A DNA stretch of 64,000 nucleotides from Chthonobacter rhizosphaerae (GTDB taxonomy: Bacteria; Pseudomonadota; Alphaproteobacteria; Rhizobiales; Pleomorphomonadaceae): positions 310,001 through 374,000 of the forward strand of contig NZ_JACDIS010000003.1 of assembly GCF_013839525.1 (NCBI RefSeq), given 5' to 3'. The notes under the pieces were generated by a model. The model was not told the DNA's origin. It saw only the letters and a program-made list of their open reading frames with translations, and did no database searches. How positions within the stretch are numbered: position 1 is the stretch's first letter; each line of letters starts with the position of its first letter. The position numbers and the translations under genes are program-made. Positions 8,324 through 17,275 of the stretch are shown here, in pieces.

Positions 8324-9111
8324 CCCCGACCGGGACCGGCCCGCGCGTCGCCCTCTTCGTCACCTGCCTCGTGGACCTCTACCGACCGACCGTCGGATGG
8401 GCCGCCGTCAAGCTGCTGGAGGACGCCGGCTGCACCGTGGAGGTGCCTGCCGCCCAGACCTGCTGCGGCCAGCCCGCCTACAATTCCGGCGACAAGGCCG
8501 ACGCGAAGGCGATCGCGGAGGGCGTGATCCGGGCCTTCGAGGGCTATGATTTCGTGGTGGCGCCGTCCGGCTCGTGCGCCGGCATGATCAAGGCCCACTA
8601 CGGCGAACTCTTCCAGGACGACCCGAACTGGAGCCCGCGCGCCGACGCCCTGTCGGCGAAGACGTTCGAACTCGTCAGCTTCCTCACCGACGTGCTCGGC
8701 GTCTCGGCCGTGGACGCGCGCCATTCGGGCACGGTCACCTACCACGACAGCTGCTCGGGCCTGCGCGAGCTCGGCATCAAGGCGCAGCCGCGCGCGCTTC
8801 TCGCCACGGTGGACGGCCTGTCCCTGCGGGACCTTCCGGACGCGGAGGTCTGCTGCGGCTTCGGCGGCACCTTCTGCGTCAAGTACGGCGAGATCTCCGA
8901 CAAGATCGTCTCCAAGAAGACCGCCAACGTGGCCCTTTCGGGCGCCGACACCCTGCTCGCCGGCGACCTTGGCTGCCTTCTCAACATGGCCGGCAAGCTG
9001 AAGCGCCAGGGCTCGGCCGTGGAGGTGCGCCACGTGGCCGAGGTGCTGGCCGGCATGGCTGACGGTCCCGCCATCGGCGAGGCGCGCAAGGGCGGGAAAA
9101 CGGTGGCATGA
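8320..9111 (+). CDS. lutA: Lactate utilization protein LutA / LldE (CCG-domain Fe-S protein)
   Basis: 263 residues with two cysteine-rich CCG domains: C-C-G-Q-P-A-Y-N at about residue 47 and C-C-G-F-G-G at about 178, plus S-C-S-G-L-R-E. Length and motifs match LutA/LldE/YkgE. It is one of three subunits of the LutABC system that oxidises L-lactate to pyruvate using iron-sulfur centres. Both ends are ATGA overlaps, upstream with the GntR gene and downstream with the DUF29 gene, so translation is coupled through the operon. Confidence 0.93.
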   Translation: MTPTGTGPRVALFVTCLVDLYRPTVGWAAVKLLEDAGCTVEVPAAQTCCGQPAYNSGDKADAKAIAEGVIRAFEGYDFVVAPSGSCAGMIKAHYGELFQDDPNWSPRADALSAKTFELVSFLTDVLGVSAVDARHSGTVTYHDSCSGLRELGIKAQPRALLATVDGLSLRDLPDAEVCCGFGGTFCVKYGEISDKIVSKKTANVALSGADTLLAGDLGCLLNMAGKLKRQGSAVEVRHVAEVLAGMADGPAIGEARKGGKTVA

Positions 9112-9614
9112 TGGACGCGGTCACCGAACAGGAGCGCCCGGAGGTCGCCATGGGACGCGCGAAGGAAACGCCTCTCTACCCAGAGCCGACCGACTACGAG
9201 GACGACGTCCATGCCTGGCTGTTGGAGCAGGCCGAACTGCTGCGCCAGCGGCGCTTCGACGAGGTGGACCTTCCGAACGTGATCGAGGAGCTGGAGAGCA
9301 TGGGCAGCGAGATCCGGCATGCCCTGGGATCCTCCTACCGGCTCCTGATCGCCCACCTCCTGAAGTGGCAGGTCCAGCCCCAGCTCCGGTCGGCTTCGTG
9401 GGAGATCACGATCGGCCGCGAACGGGCGAACATCGATCAACGGGAGAGCCGGAACCCGTCTCTCAAGGCGAACGCCAGGACCATCGTGGCCGACGTCTAC
9501 CGGCATGCGGTGAAGGAAGCCTCGATCGAGACGGGCCTTCCCCGGACCGCCTTCCCGCCCGAGTGCCCCTGGAGCGTCGACCCGCTCCGCGACGAGGATT
9601 ACCTGCCCGAATGA
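9108..9614 (+). CDS. DUF29 family protein embedded in the lactate operon
   Basis: 168 residues. It has the DUF29 pattern: Y-E-x-D-x-x-A-W-L-x-E-Q-A-x-L-L-R near residue 25, then D-x-x-N-V-I-E-E-L-E-S-M-G and a helix with L-L-I-A-H-L-L-K-W. All-helical and soluble, with no signal peptide. DUF29 has no established function. It is joined by ATGA overlaps to lutA before it and lutB after it, which means it is expressed stoichiometrically with the LutABC enzyme. A second in-frame ATG at 9150 could be an internal start but would break the coupling. Confidence 0.88.
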   Translation: MMDAVTEQERPEVAMGRAKETPLYPEPTDYEDDVHAWLLEQAELLRQRRFDEVDLPNVIEELESMGSEIRHALGSSYRLLIAHLLKWQVQPQLRSASWEITIGRERANIDQRESRNPSLKANARTIVADVYRHAVKEASIETGLPRTAFPPECPWSVDPLRDEDYLPE

Positions 9615-11041
9615 CCGCGCACGTCATCACCTCCCCGCGCTTCAAGGAGAACGCCCACGAGGCGATGCTCTCGCCGCCCCTCCAGAAGGCGATGGGCAAC
9701 GTGGAGCGCAACTTCATCGAGCGGCGCGCCCAGGCGGCCGCCAACCTGCCCGAGTTCGAGGCCCTGCGCGACGCCGCGCGGGACATCAAGACCCACACGC
9801 TGAAGCATCTGGACCTCTACCTGGAGGCCTACGAGCGCAAGGTGACCGAGGCCGGCGGCCACGTGCACTGGGCCGCCGACGCGGATGCCGCCAACAAGAT
9901 CGTGCTCGACATCTGCCGCAAGGCGGGCGCCCGCACGGTGACCAAGGGCAAGTCGATGATCTCCGAGGAGATCGGGCTGAACGGCTTCCTGGAGGCCAAC
10001 GGCGTGACGCCGGTGGAGACCGATCTCGGCGAATACATCATCCAGCTGCGCGGCGAGGCGCCGAGCCACATCATCGCGCCCGCCGTGCACGTGAACAAGG
10101 AAGAGGTGGAGGCCGAGTTCCGCCGGGTGCACACCCACCTCGATCCCAAGCGCGACCTTTCGGAGCCGACGAGCCTGCTCGCGGAGGCCCGCGGCGAGCT
10201 GCGCCAGAAGTTCCTGGCGGCGGACGTCGGCATCACGGGGGCGAACTTCCTGATCGCCGAGACCGGCACCTCGGTGATCGTCACCAACGAGGGTAACGGC
10301 GACCTCACCCAGATCCTGCCGCGCGTCCACGTGGTGATCGCCTCGCTGGAGAAGATCACCCCGACCCTGGAGGACGCCTCGCAGATCCTGCGCGTGCTCG
10401 CCCGCTCGGCGACCGGGCAGGAGATGAGCGTCTACACCACCTTCTCCACCGGGCCGCGCCGGCCGGGCGATCCGGACGGGCCGGAGGAGTATCACGTGGT
10501 GCTCCTCGACAACGGGCGCTCGGCCATGCTGGGCACCGAGTTCGAGGACATGCTCCGCTGCATCCGCTGCGGCGCCTGCATGAACCACTGCCCGGTCTAC
10601 CACGCCATCGGCGGCCATGCGTACGGCTGGGTCTATCCCGGCCCCATGGGGGCGGTGCTGACGCCGACGCTGATCGGGGTGGAGAAGGGCGGCCACTTGC
10701 CGAACGCCTCCACCTTCTGCGGCCGGTGCGAGAGCGTCTGCCCCATGCGCATTCCGCTGCCGAAGCTGATGCGCCACTGGCGGGAGCGGGAGTTCGAGCG
10801 CCACCTGACCCCGCCGACCGCCCGCTGGAGCCTGAAGACCTGGGCCTTCTTCGCCACCCGGCCGCGCCTCTACCGGCTGGCGACGCGCGTCGCCATGGGG
10901 ACGCTCGGGATGCTCGGCCGCGGGTCCGGCCGGTTCAGGAGCCTGCCGCTCGCGAGCGGCTGGACGAAGTATCGCGACATGCCGGCTCCGCAGGGCTCCA
11001 CCTTCCAGGCCGAATGGGCCAAACGCCGGAGGGCCGCATGA
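9611..11041 (+). CDS. lutB: Lactate utilization iron-sulfur protein LutB / LldF
   Basis: 476 residues from the ATG that overlaps the DUF29 stop (ATGA). It has an N-terminal LUD domain (about 60-290; V-T-K-G-K-S-M-I-S-E-E-I-G-L and E-T-G-T-S-V-I-V-T-N-E-G-N-G) followed by two 4Fe-4S binding motifs, C-I-R-C-G-A-C-M-N-H-C-P and C-G-R-C-E-S-V-C-P. This is the domain order of LutB/LldF/YkgF. It carries electrons during L-lactate oxidation. The C-terminal part after residue 400 is the usual DUF3390-like tail. Translationally coupled to lutC by another ATGA. Confidence 0.95.
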   Translation: MTAHVITSPRFKENAHEAMLSPPLQKAMGNVERNFIERRAQAAANLPEFEALRDAARDIKTHTLKHLDLYLEAYERKVTEAGGHVHWAADADAANKIVLDICRKAGARTVTKGKSMISEEIGLNGFLEANGVTPVETDLGEYIIQLRGEAPSHIIAPAVHVNKEEVEAEFRRVHTHLDPKRDLSEPTSLLAEARGELRQKFLAADVGITGANFLIAETGTSVIVTNEGNGDLTQILPRVHVVIASLEKITPTLEDASQILRVLARSATGQEMSVYTTFSTGPRRPGDPDGPEEYHVVLLDNGRSAMLGTEFEDMLRCIRCGACMNHCPVYHAIGGHAYGWVYPGPMGAVLTPTLIGVEKGGHLPNASTFCGRCESVCPMRIPLPKLMRHWREREFERHLTPPTARWSLKTWAFFATRPRLYRLATRVAMGTLGMLGRGSGRFRSLPLASGWTKYRDMPAPQGSTFQAEWAKRRRAA

Positions 11042-11712
11042 CCGCCACGCGCGACGCCATCCTGAACCGGGTCCGCCGCAACCTCGGCGTCTCCGGCACG
11101 GACGTCACCCGCCGGGCGGCGGTGGCGGACCGGATCACCCGCGCGCCCGCCGGCGTCGTGCCGGCGCGCGGCCAGCTCGACCCGGCCGACCGGGTGGCGC
11201 TCTTCGTCGCCAAGGCGGAGGGCGTGCAAGCGACCACCGAGCGGGTGGCGTCCGCCGCGGACGTGCCGGCCGCCGTCGCCGACTTTCTCCGGCGCCACAA
11301 CCTGCCCCAGCGGGTGCGAATCGGCGCCGACCCGCGACTCGCCGGGCTCGACTGGGCGGTGGGTGCCGGGGTGGAGGTGCTGTCGGGGCCGAGCGACGGG
11401 TCGGACCTCGTCTGCGTCAGCCATGCGGCTGCGGGCGTCGCCGAGACCGGCACGCTCGTGCTCACCTCCGGGCCGGACAACCCGACCACGCTGAACTTCC
11501 TGCCGGACGTGCACGTGGTCGTGGTGGACGCGGGGACGATCGGCGGCGACTACGAGACCGTCTGGCGGGATCTCCGCGCCCGCCTTGGCAAGGGCGTGAT
11601 GCCCCGCACGGTGAATTTCGTGACCGGCCCGTCGAGAAGCGCCGACATCGAGCAGACGCTGCTCCTCGGCGCCCATGGGCCGCGCAGCCTGCACGTGATC
11701 GTGACGGGGTGA
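11038..11712 (+). CDS. lutC: Lactate utilization protein LutC / LldG
   Basis: 224 residues, a single LUD domain ending with the conserved G-V-A-E-T-G-T-L-V-L and N-F-L-P-D-V-H-V-V-V blocks and a C-terminal G-P-S-R-S-A-D-I-E-Q, all typical of LutC/LldG/YkgG. It is the third subunit needed for L-lactate oxidation with LutA and LutB. Its ATG overlaps the lutB stop. The same frame is open upstream inside lutB, but that stretch is out-of-frame shadow. Last gene of the operon. Confidence 0.95.
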   Translation: MTATRDAILNRVRRNLGVSGTDVTRRAAVADRITRAPAGVVPARGQLDPADRVALFVAKAEGVQATTERVASAADVPAAVADFLRRHNLPQRVRIGADPRLAGLDWAVGAGVEVLSGPSDGSDLVCVSHAAAGVAETGTLVLTSGPDNPTTLNFLPDVHVVVVDAGTIGGDYETVWRDLRARLGKGVMPRTVNFVTGPSRSADIEQTLLLGAHGPRSLHVIVTG

Positions 11713-11812
11713 GGCAGGGCAGGCCCGGCCGGGGCCGTCGTCCAGGCGAACGTCGGCGTGACGGTTGACCTTGCGAACGGCTCTGCCGGCGCGGATGGGG
11801 CGGCCGTCCGTC

Positions 11813-11838
11813 GGGCCCCGGCTTTCGCCGGGGTGACG
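11813..11838. repeat. Dispersed palindromic element (CCGGCTTTCGCCGG type)
   Basis: CCCCGGC-TTTC-GCCGGGG followed by TGACG, in the 286 bp convergent gap between lutC and rlmE. The same element occurs twice at 22184-22199 and 22256-22273. It is a short intergenic palindrome widespread in alphaproteobacteria. Here it lies about 100 bp past lutC and could also end transcription from either side. The rest of the gap shows nothing else that I recognise. Confidence 0.7.
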
Positions 11839-11998
11839 CCCAGCCGACATCCGTCTCCCCACCCCCGCCCCCTCCGTCCCGATCGTCTCGGCCCGCACGG
11901 GCGGACAAAACAGGAATGAAACAGCGGCGTGGAGGTCTGCACGGGCAGTCCGCGTGCGCGGACCATGACGGGCGGTGGAGCGGGCCGGCGACGGGGGG

Positions 11999-12763
11999 TT
12001 ACGCTTCAGTGGCGTCGCTGATCGTGTCCGGCTTGCGGCCTTTGAAGCCGCGGGCGCAGACGTACATCTCGACGCTTTCCTGACGACTCGCCGGGGGCTT
12101 GATGTGGTTCACGACGCTGAAGTTCTGCTTCAGGAGCGTGAGGAGCTCGTTCTCGGTGCCGCCGCGGAAGACCTTGGCGAGGAAGGCGCCGCCGGGCTTC
12201 AGGACGTCGACCGCGAAGGCGGCGGCGACCTCGCAGAGGTGGGTGGTGCGCAGGTGATCGGTCTTGTGATGGCCGGTCGTGGGGGCCGCCATGTCGGAGA
12301 GGACCACGTCGGGCGCGTGGCCGCCGAGGGCGGCCATGAGGGCGTCCGGGGCGTCGGGGTCGAGGAAGTCCTTCTGGAGGAGGACGACGCCGGGGATGGA
12401 GTCCACCTCCAGGTAGTCGATGCCGACGACGAGCGGGTTCTCGGGCGTGGAGCCGGTGCGCTTGGCGGCCACCTGACACCAGCCGCCGGGGGCGGCGCCG
12501 AGGTCCACCACGCGCATGCCGCGCTTCAGAAGGCCGTACTTCTCGTCGATCTCGATCAGCTTGTAGGCGGCGCGCGATCGCCAGCCCTCCTTGCGGGCCT
12601 TGACCACGTAGGGGTCGTTCAGCTGCCGCTCCAGCCAGCGGGTGGAGGACGCGGTGCGGCCGCGGGCGGTCTTTACCCGGACCTTGAGGCCGGTATCGGC
12701 GCGGCCCTTGTGGCCGGCCTTCCCGGACGCGCCGGCCTTGCCGGAGGTCTTGTCGTTGCTCAA
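11999..12763 (-). CDS. rlmE: 23S rRNA 2'-O-ribose methyltransferase RlmE
   Basis: 254 residues from a TTG start with AAGGACG upstream. A Lys/Gly/Ala-rich basic extension of about 40 residues precedes the FtsJ methyltransferase fold. The SAM motif [13 protein letters not shown] and the downstream [10 protein letters not shown] are clear, and the K-D-K-E catalytic set can be placed (R-S-R-A-A-Y-K-L, then D-M, then G-G-A-F-L-A-K). RlmE methylates U2552 of 23S rRNA. It lies 51 bp after the Ppx/GppA gene on the same strand, a common alphaproteobacterial pair. Confidence 0.93.
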   Translation of the reverse strand: MSNDKTSGKAGASGKAGHKGRADTGLKVRVKTARGRTASSTRWLERQLNDPYVVKARKEGWRSRAAYKLIEIDEKYGLLKRGMRVVDLGAAPGGWCQVAAKRTGSTPENPLVVGIDYLEVDSIPGVVLLQKDFLDPDAPDALMAALGGHAPDVVLSDMAAPTTGHHKTDHLRTTHLCEVAAAFAVDVLKPGGAFLAKVFRGGTENELLTLLKQNFSVVNHIKPPASRQESVEMYVCARGFKGRKPDTISDATEA

Positions 12764-12814
12764 GGGACGTCGTCCTTCGAATGGGCCGGGCGGGCGAGGC
12801 CGGGCTGAACGGGA

Positions 12815-14413
12815 TCAGGTCGCCGCGGGGGCCGGGGCGCGGGCGGGCGCGGGCGGCCGTCGACGCCAGACGCCGTCGCGGGCCATGAGTTCCACGAGGA
12901 TGCCCTCGCGCAGGCCGCGGTCGGCCACGCGCAGCCGGTCGCACGGCCAGCGGCGGCGGATCGCCTCCAGGATGGCGCAGCCGGCGAGCACCAGGTCGGC
13001 CCGGTCGGCGCCGATGCACGGGTTCGACACCCGGTCGGCGAACTCCATGCTGATGAGGCGGTCGATCATGGCGTCGATGTCGCCGGCGGACAGCCAGACG
13101 CCGTCGACCCGACGGCGGTCGTAGCGCTTGAGGCCGAGATGCATGCCGGCGAGCGTGGTGACGGTGCCGGAGGTGCCGAGAAGATGGACGCGGCCGGCGG
13201 CGATGAGCGGGCCGATCTCGGCGGCGTCCGGGAAAGCCTCGGCCATCTCGGCCACCTCGGCGACCATGTCCTCGAACACGCCGGGCGTGACGCTGACGCC
13301 GCCGTGCCGCTCCGACAGGGTGACGACGCCGACGGGCAGCGACGTCCAGGCCTTGATGAAGCGGGTGAGCGCGAAGCCCTTGGCGTCGCCGCGGCGGCGC
13401 AGATCCAGCCAGACGAGTTCGGACGAGCCGCCGCCGATGTCGAACAGGAGGACGCCGTCGGCGCGCGGGTCGACGAGGGTGGCGCAGCCGGCGACGGCGA
13501 GGCGGGCCTCGGTCTCGCGGTTCACGATCTCCAGGCTGAGGCCGGTCTCGTGGCGCACGCGCTCCAGGAAGATGGGGCCGTTCTCGGCCGCGCGGCAGGC
13601 CTCGGTGGCGATGAGGCGCATGCGGCGGACGTTGAAGTCGCCCATCTTCTCGCGGCAGACGGCGAGCGCCTCCACGGCGCGGTCCATGGCGGCGTCGGAC
13701 AGGCGGCCGGAGCGGCCGATGCCCTCGCCGAGGCGGACGATGCGCGAGAAGGCGTCCACCACCCGGAAGCCGCGCTCCTGCGGTTCGGCGATGAGAAGGC
13801 GGCAGTTGTTGGTGCCGAGGTCGAGGGCGGCGTAGACCGGGTTGCCCCGGGGCGCGCGCCGGGGCGGCCGGCGGTCCGCCTCGATGGCGGGCGGAGCGGC
13901 GCGGTCGGGCGGATGCCGCTCAGCGGCGTGGCGGCCGGCCGGGTGGCGGTCGGGCGCGTGGTCGTCGGGGCGGCGGTCGTCGGGGCGGCGGTCGCGCGGG
14001 GGCTGGGAGCGGCGGCGGTCGCCGTCGCGCCGGCGGGCGCCGTCGCCGTCGGAGCCGTGACTCGGCTGGCGCATGCCGCGCAACGCCTCGTCCGGACGCT
14101 TGGCTGACCGGCCGGCGCGCTTGCGCGGCTTAGGGCCGCGCGCCGGCTTGTCGGCGGCCGGCTTCGGCGCCCGGTCGGCCGGGGCCGGTCGATGGGTGGG
14201 TGCCCGATCGGAAGCCGCCCGATCGGTGTGGGACTGCGCAGAGGCTCTGTCCGCCCGGTCCGACTCCCCGGTCGCCGACGCCGGCCGTCTCTTGCGCCGG
14301 CGCCGTGCCGCACGCTTGGACAGGGCGCCCGGCTTCCCGTCCGGCTGATCGCCAGCCGAAGGCCTGGAAGGCACGGACTCTGCGCGGCCGCTCGATTCGC
14401 CCGCGTCGTTCAC
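12815..14413 (-). CDS. Ppx/GppA-family phosphatase with long basic N-terminal tail
   Basis: 532 residues from a GTG at 14413 that has GGAG 6-9 bp upstream (the frame is open further, to 14746, without a good start). Residues about 190-530 form an exopolyphosphatase/pppGpp phosphatase domain: V-Y-A-A-L-D-L-G-T-N-N-C-R-L-L-I (phosphate 1 loop), F-D-I-G-G-G-S-S-E-L and L-L-G-T-S-G-T-V-T-T. The first 190 residues are a low-complexity Arg/Asp/Pro/His/Ala tail with R-R-R-R-K-R-R-P and D-R-R-P-D-D repeats, likely disordered and possibly nucleic-acid- or polyphosphate-binding. The enzyme probably hydrolyses polyphosphate or pppGpp. Confidence 0.85.
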   Translation of the reverse strand: MNDAGESSGRAESVPSRPSAGDQPDGKPGALSKRAARRRRKRRPASATGESDRADRASAQSHTDRAASDRAPTHRPAPADRAPKPAADKPARGPKPRKRAGRSAKRPDEALRGMRQPSHGSDGDGARRRDGDRRRSQPPRDRRPDDRRPDDHAPDRHPAGRHAAERHPPDRAAPPAIEADRRPPRRAPRGNPVYAALDLGTNNCRLLIAEPQERGFRVVDAFSRIVRLGEGIGRSGRLSDAAMDRAVEALAVCREKMGDFNVRRMRLIATEACRAAENGPIFLERVRHETGLSLEIVNRETEARLAVAGCATLVDPRADGVLLFDIGGGSSELVWLDLRRRGDAKGFALTRFIKAWTSLPVGVVTLSERHGGVSVTPGVFEDMVAEVAEMAEAFPDAAEIGPLIAAGRVHLLGTSGTVTTLAGMHLGLKRYDRRRVDGVWLSAGDIDAMIDRLISMEFADRVSNPCIGADRADLVLAGCAILEAIRRRWPCDRLRVADRGLREGILVELMARDGVWRRRPPAPARAPAPAAT

Positions 14414-14796
14414 ATCATGTCTCCGGCGGGCCGCGCGAACCCGTGTGGGCTCGAGCGCGATCCGCATCGTCGTGTTTGAACAGACGTTACCAGCCATGAC
14501 GGCGGAAAGCAAAAGCCTCCGGGCGGGAGCGCGGACGCCGGGCGTGAGCTGCGGGGGGGCCCTGCGGGAGTGGTTCGCGTGCACGGACCGTGACGGTGGA
14601 GGGAGAGAGTGGGGGGCGGATCCGCGCCGGGAAAGGGGATTATGCGTGGATGGCCTGCCCGACGCGGCCAGAACGTCGGAGGTGGAGAACGCTCCGTCCG
14701 CCAACGTCCTCTCCCGGTCGTGAATATCGCCTGATTGATCCCGCATCGCCGCACGGCTAGTGTCCGCCGGCCCGCACTCCTGGAGACGCCCCTTCG

Positions 14797-16167
14797 ATGG
14801 CGCGAGACACGTCCGACGATACGCCGATCACGTCGCGCCATGCGCTGATCGAACGCCTGGAGAGCGGCAGCAAGCCACCGCAGAATTGGCGGATCGGCAC
14901 CGAGCACGAGAAGGTCGGCTTCCGCAAGGCCGACCGCCGTCCGGTGCCCTATGAAGGCCAGGGCGGGATTCGCCAGCTCCTGGAGGGCATGGAGGGGCTG
15001 CTCGGCTGGGAGCCGATCCTCGATGACGGCCGGCCGATCGGCCTCGTGGACCCGACCGGCGGCGGCGCCATCAGCCTGGAGCCGGGCGGGCAGTTCGAGC
15101 TGTCCGGCGCGCCGGTGGAGACGCTGCACCAGACCTGTTCGGAGACCCACGCCCACATGGCGCAGGTGCGCCAGATCGCCGACCCGCTCGGCATCGGCTT
15201 CCTGACGCTCGGCGCGAGCCCGGTCTGGTCGCTGGCGGAGACGCCGGTGATGCCGAAGTCGCGCTACCGGATCATGACCGACTACATGCCGAAGGTCGGC
15301 AGCCGCGGCCTCGACATGATGTACCGGACCGCCACCGTGCAGGTGAACCTGGACTTCGCCAGCGAAGCCGACATGGTGAAGAAGATGCGCGTGTCGGTGG
15401 CGCTGCAGCCGATCGCGACCGCGCTCTTCGCCAACTCGCCCTTCCTGGACGGCAGGCCCACGGGCCGCCTGTCCGAACGGTCGGAGATCTGGCGCGACAC
15501 GGACAACGCCCGCGCCGGCATGATCCCGTTCGTGTTCGAGGACGGCTACGGCTTCGAGCGCTACGTGGACTGGGCGCTCGACGTGCCGATGTATTTCGTC
15601 AAGCGCGAGCGCTACCACCCGGCCACCCACGTGACCTTCCGCCAGTACCTGGACGGCGCGCTTCGCGACGAGTTGCCGGGCGTGGTGCCGACCCGGGGCG
15701 ACTGGGACAACCACCTGTCCACCCTCTTCCCGGAGGTGCGCCTGAAGCGTTTCCTGGAGATGCGGGGCGCCGACACCGGGTCGCTCCGCCGCATTCTCGC
15801 GCTGCCGGCCTTCTGGGTCGGCCTCCTCTATGACGCAACGTCGCTCGACGCCGCCTACGACCTGGTCAAGGACTGGTCGACGGAGGAGCGCCAGACCTTG
15901 CGCGACCGGGTGCCGACGACGGCCCTCGCCACCCCGTTCCGAAGCGGCACCGTGCTCGACCTCGCCCGCCGGGCGGTGGCCCTGTCCCGCGAGGGGCTCG
16001 CCCGCCGCGCCCGGCTGAACAGCGCCGGCGCGGACGAGACGGTGTATCTGGCGCCCGTGGAGGAGACGCTGGCGCTTGGCAGGACCCAGGCGGAGATCCT
16101 GCTCGATCGCTATCGGACCAGCTGGGACGGATCGCTCGAACCGGTGTTCGCGGATCACGTTTACTGA
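14797..16167 (+). CDS. gshA: Glutamate-cysteine ligase, plant/alphaproteobacterial type
   Basis: 456 residues, typical for the GCS2-type ligase of alphaproteobacteria. Recognisable blocks are W-R-I-G-T-E-H-E-K-V-G-F near residue 30 (the Glu pair binds Mg and ATP), S-L-E-P-G-G-Q-F-E-L-S-G-A-P at about residue 95, M-Y-R-T-A-T-V-Q-V-N-L-D-F at about 170 and T-R-G-D-W-D-N-H-L-S-T-L-F-P-E-V-R-L-K at about 300. It joins glutamate and cysteine, the first step of glutathione synthesis in the cytoplasm. GGAG sits upstream at 14782-14785. Divergent from the Ppx/GppA gene. Confidence 0.95.
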   Translation: MARDTSDDTPITSRHALIERLESGSKPPQNWRIGTEHEKVGFRKADRRPVPYEGQGGIRQLLEGMEGLLGWEPILDDGRPIGLVDPTGGGAISLEPGGQFELSGAPVETLHQTCSETHAHMAQVRQIADPLGIGFLTLGASPVWSLAETPVMPKSRYRIMTDYMPKVGSRGLDMMYRTATVQVNLDFASEADMVKKMRVSVALQPIATALFANSPFLDGRPTGRLSERSEIWRDTDNARAGMIPFVFEDGYGFERYVDWALDVPMYFVKRERYHPATHVTFRQYLDGALRDELPGVVPTRGDWDNHLSTLFPEVRLKRFLEMRGADTGSLRRILALPAFWVGLLYDATSLDAAYDLVKDWSTEERQTLRDRVPTTALATPFRSGTVLDLARRAVALSREGLARRARLNSAGADETVYLAPVEETLALGRTQAEILLDRYRTSWDGSLEPVFADHVY

Positions 16168-16242
16168 ATGGCCGTTTGACGGGACGTGCTCGTGCGGCCG
16201 ATGATGGCTGCAGCGCGGCCGCGGCCGTTCGGAGGAATGCCG

Positions 16243-16929
16243 ATGTTCACGTTCGCAGACTTGATGCGTCAGGCCCAGGGCGGGCAGGCGATCGACAACA
16301 TCGCCGCGGCCTATGGGCTGAAGCGGACGGACGTCGAGAAGCTGATGATGACGCTCCTGCCGCTCTACTCGCTGGGCCTGAAGAAGAGCCTGACCGAGAT
16401 GACGTCGCCGGCCACCGTGAGCGACCTGCTCGACCCGGACAAGTTTCGCGCCGCCTTCGAGGACGCCCGGGCGGCGGTCTCGCCCGCCGCCACCGAGGCC
16501 GGGCGGATCGCCCTGGAGCGGATGTTCGGGTCCGGAGAGGCCGCCTCGGTGATCGCCGAACAGGCGGCGGCCGCGACCGGCGTCGGCGCCGACGTGGTGT
16601 CGAAGGTGATGCCCACCATGGCGGCCACCGTGTTCGGCGGCGTGGTGAAGCAGATCGAGGAAAGCCCTTTCGCGCCCGTGATGAAGGCCTGGTCGGGCCC
16701 GACGGACGACGCGGCCAGCCCGTTCGACGTGCTGACCAACCCCTACAAGGACGCCATGAAGGCCTTCCTGAAGGGCTATGCGGAAGGCAAGCCGAAGAAG
16801 AAGTCCGCCACCGGCGTCGAGTGGCCGGAAGGCATGGAGACCTGGGGCAAGCTCTTCGACGCCGGGTTCGAGATGAACGAGGCGAGCCGGAAAGCCTTCG
16901 AGAAGGTCTACGGGATCAAGCTGGGCTGA
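16243..16929 (+). CDS. DUF937-like protein
   Basis: 228 residues starting M-F-T-F-A-D-L-M-R-Q-A-Q-G-G. The ATG at 16243 is preferred because GGAGG (16231-16235) is 7 bp upstream. The ATG at 16237 is too close to it. The sequence is Ala/Gly-rich and helical with two similar helical blocks (residues about 1-60 and 80-150), matching the DUF937 pattern of proteins that include YidB-like members. No signal peptide or membrane segment, and no enzymatic motif. It lies 75 bp downstream of gshA and could be co-transcribed with it. Confidence 0.75.
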   Translation: MFTFADLMRQAQGGQAIDNIAAAYGLKRTDVEKLMMTLLPLYSLGLKKSLTEMTSPATVSDLLDPDKFRAAFEDARAAVSPAATEAGRIALERMFGSGEAASVIAEQAAAATGVGADVVSKVMPTMAATVFGGVVKQIEESPFAPVMKAWSGPTDDAASPFDVLTNPYKDAMKAFLKGYAEGKPKKKSATGVEWPEGMETWGKLFDAGFEMNEASRKAFEKVYGIKLG

Positions 16930-16965
16930 CGGTGGCGGCCGTCGGGCAGACGTCCGGCACGCCCA

Positions 16966-17003
16966 AGAAAAATGGGCGGCTCCCGGTGTGGGGAAGCCGC
17001 CCC
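16966..17003 (-). terminator. Rho-independent terminator of the DUF1127 operon
   Basis: Read on the minus strand: an 8 bp GC stem GGGCGGCT/AGCCGCCC extended by an inner CCC/GGG pairing (16974-17003), followed by ATTTTTCTTGGG. The T-run after the stem is what makes it directional. It lies 63 bp after the stop of the 69-residue gene. Confidence 0.8.
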
Positions 17004-17065
17004 AGGTGGACCGGCAGGGGGCCGGTATCCGTCAGGACCGCCCGTGCGGGGCGGCGGTCAGGGCG

Positions 17066-17275
17066 TCAGGCCGCGGCCTTGCAGGAGACCACCCGCGGCG
17101 GAGCCAGGATGGCGGTCTCGAAGGCCACGATGGCGGCCAGGAAGGCGTCGCGGCTGCGGCGGTCGGCGAAGCCGATCACCTTGCCCTTGTAGCGGGTGAG
17201 CGCGTCGGCCGAGACCGGCTTGCCCGTCCAGGGGCAGACGTCGTTCACGCAGTCCTCGATCTGCAGATGTGTCAT
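17066..17275 (-). CDS. Small Cys-Pro-Trp protein coupled to DUF1127
   Basis: 69 residues. It begins M-T-H-L-Q-I-E-D-C-V-N-D-V-C-P-W-T-G-K-P-V-S, followed by Y-K-G-K-V-I-G-F-A and a helical tail. The C-P-W-x-G-K-P-V block is like short proteins of Rhizobiales that databases label as glutathione S-transferase fragments or YHS-like metal-binding proteins. From memory, relatives have a second cysteine pair after V-G-F, which here is replaced by A-D-R-R-S, so a metal site would be incomplete. Its ATG overlaps the stop of the DUF1127 gene (ATGA), so the two are translated together. A terminator follows at 16966. Confidence 0.75.
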   Translation of the reverse strand: MTHLQIEDCVNDVCPWTGKPVSADALTRYKGKVIGFADRRSRDAFLAAIVAFETAILAPPRVVSCKAAA

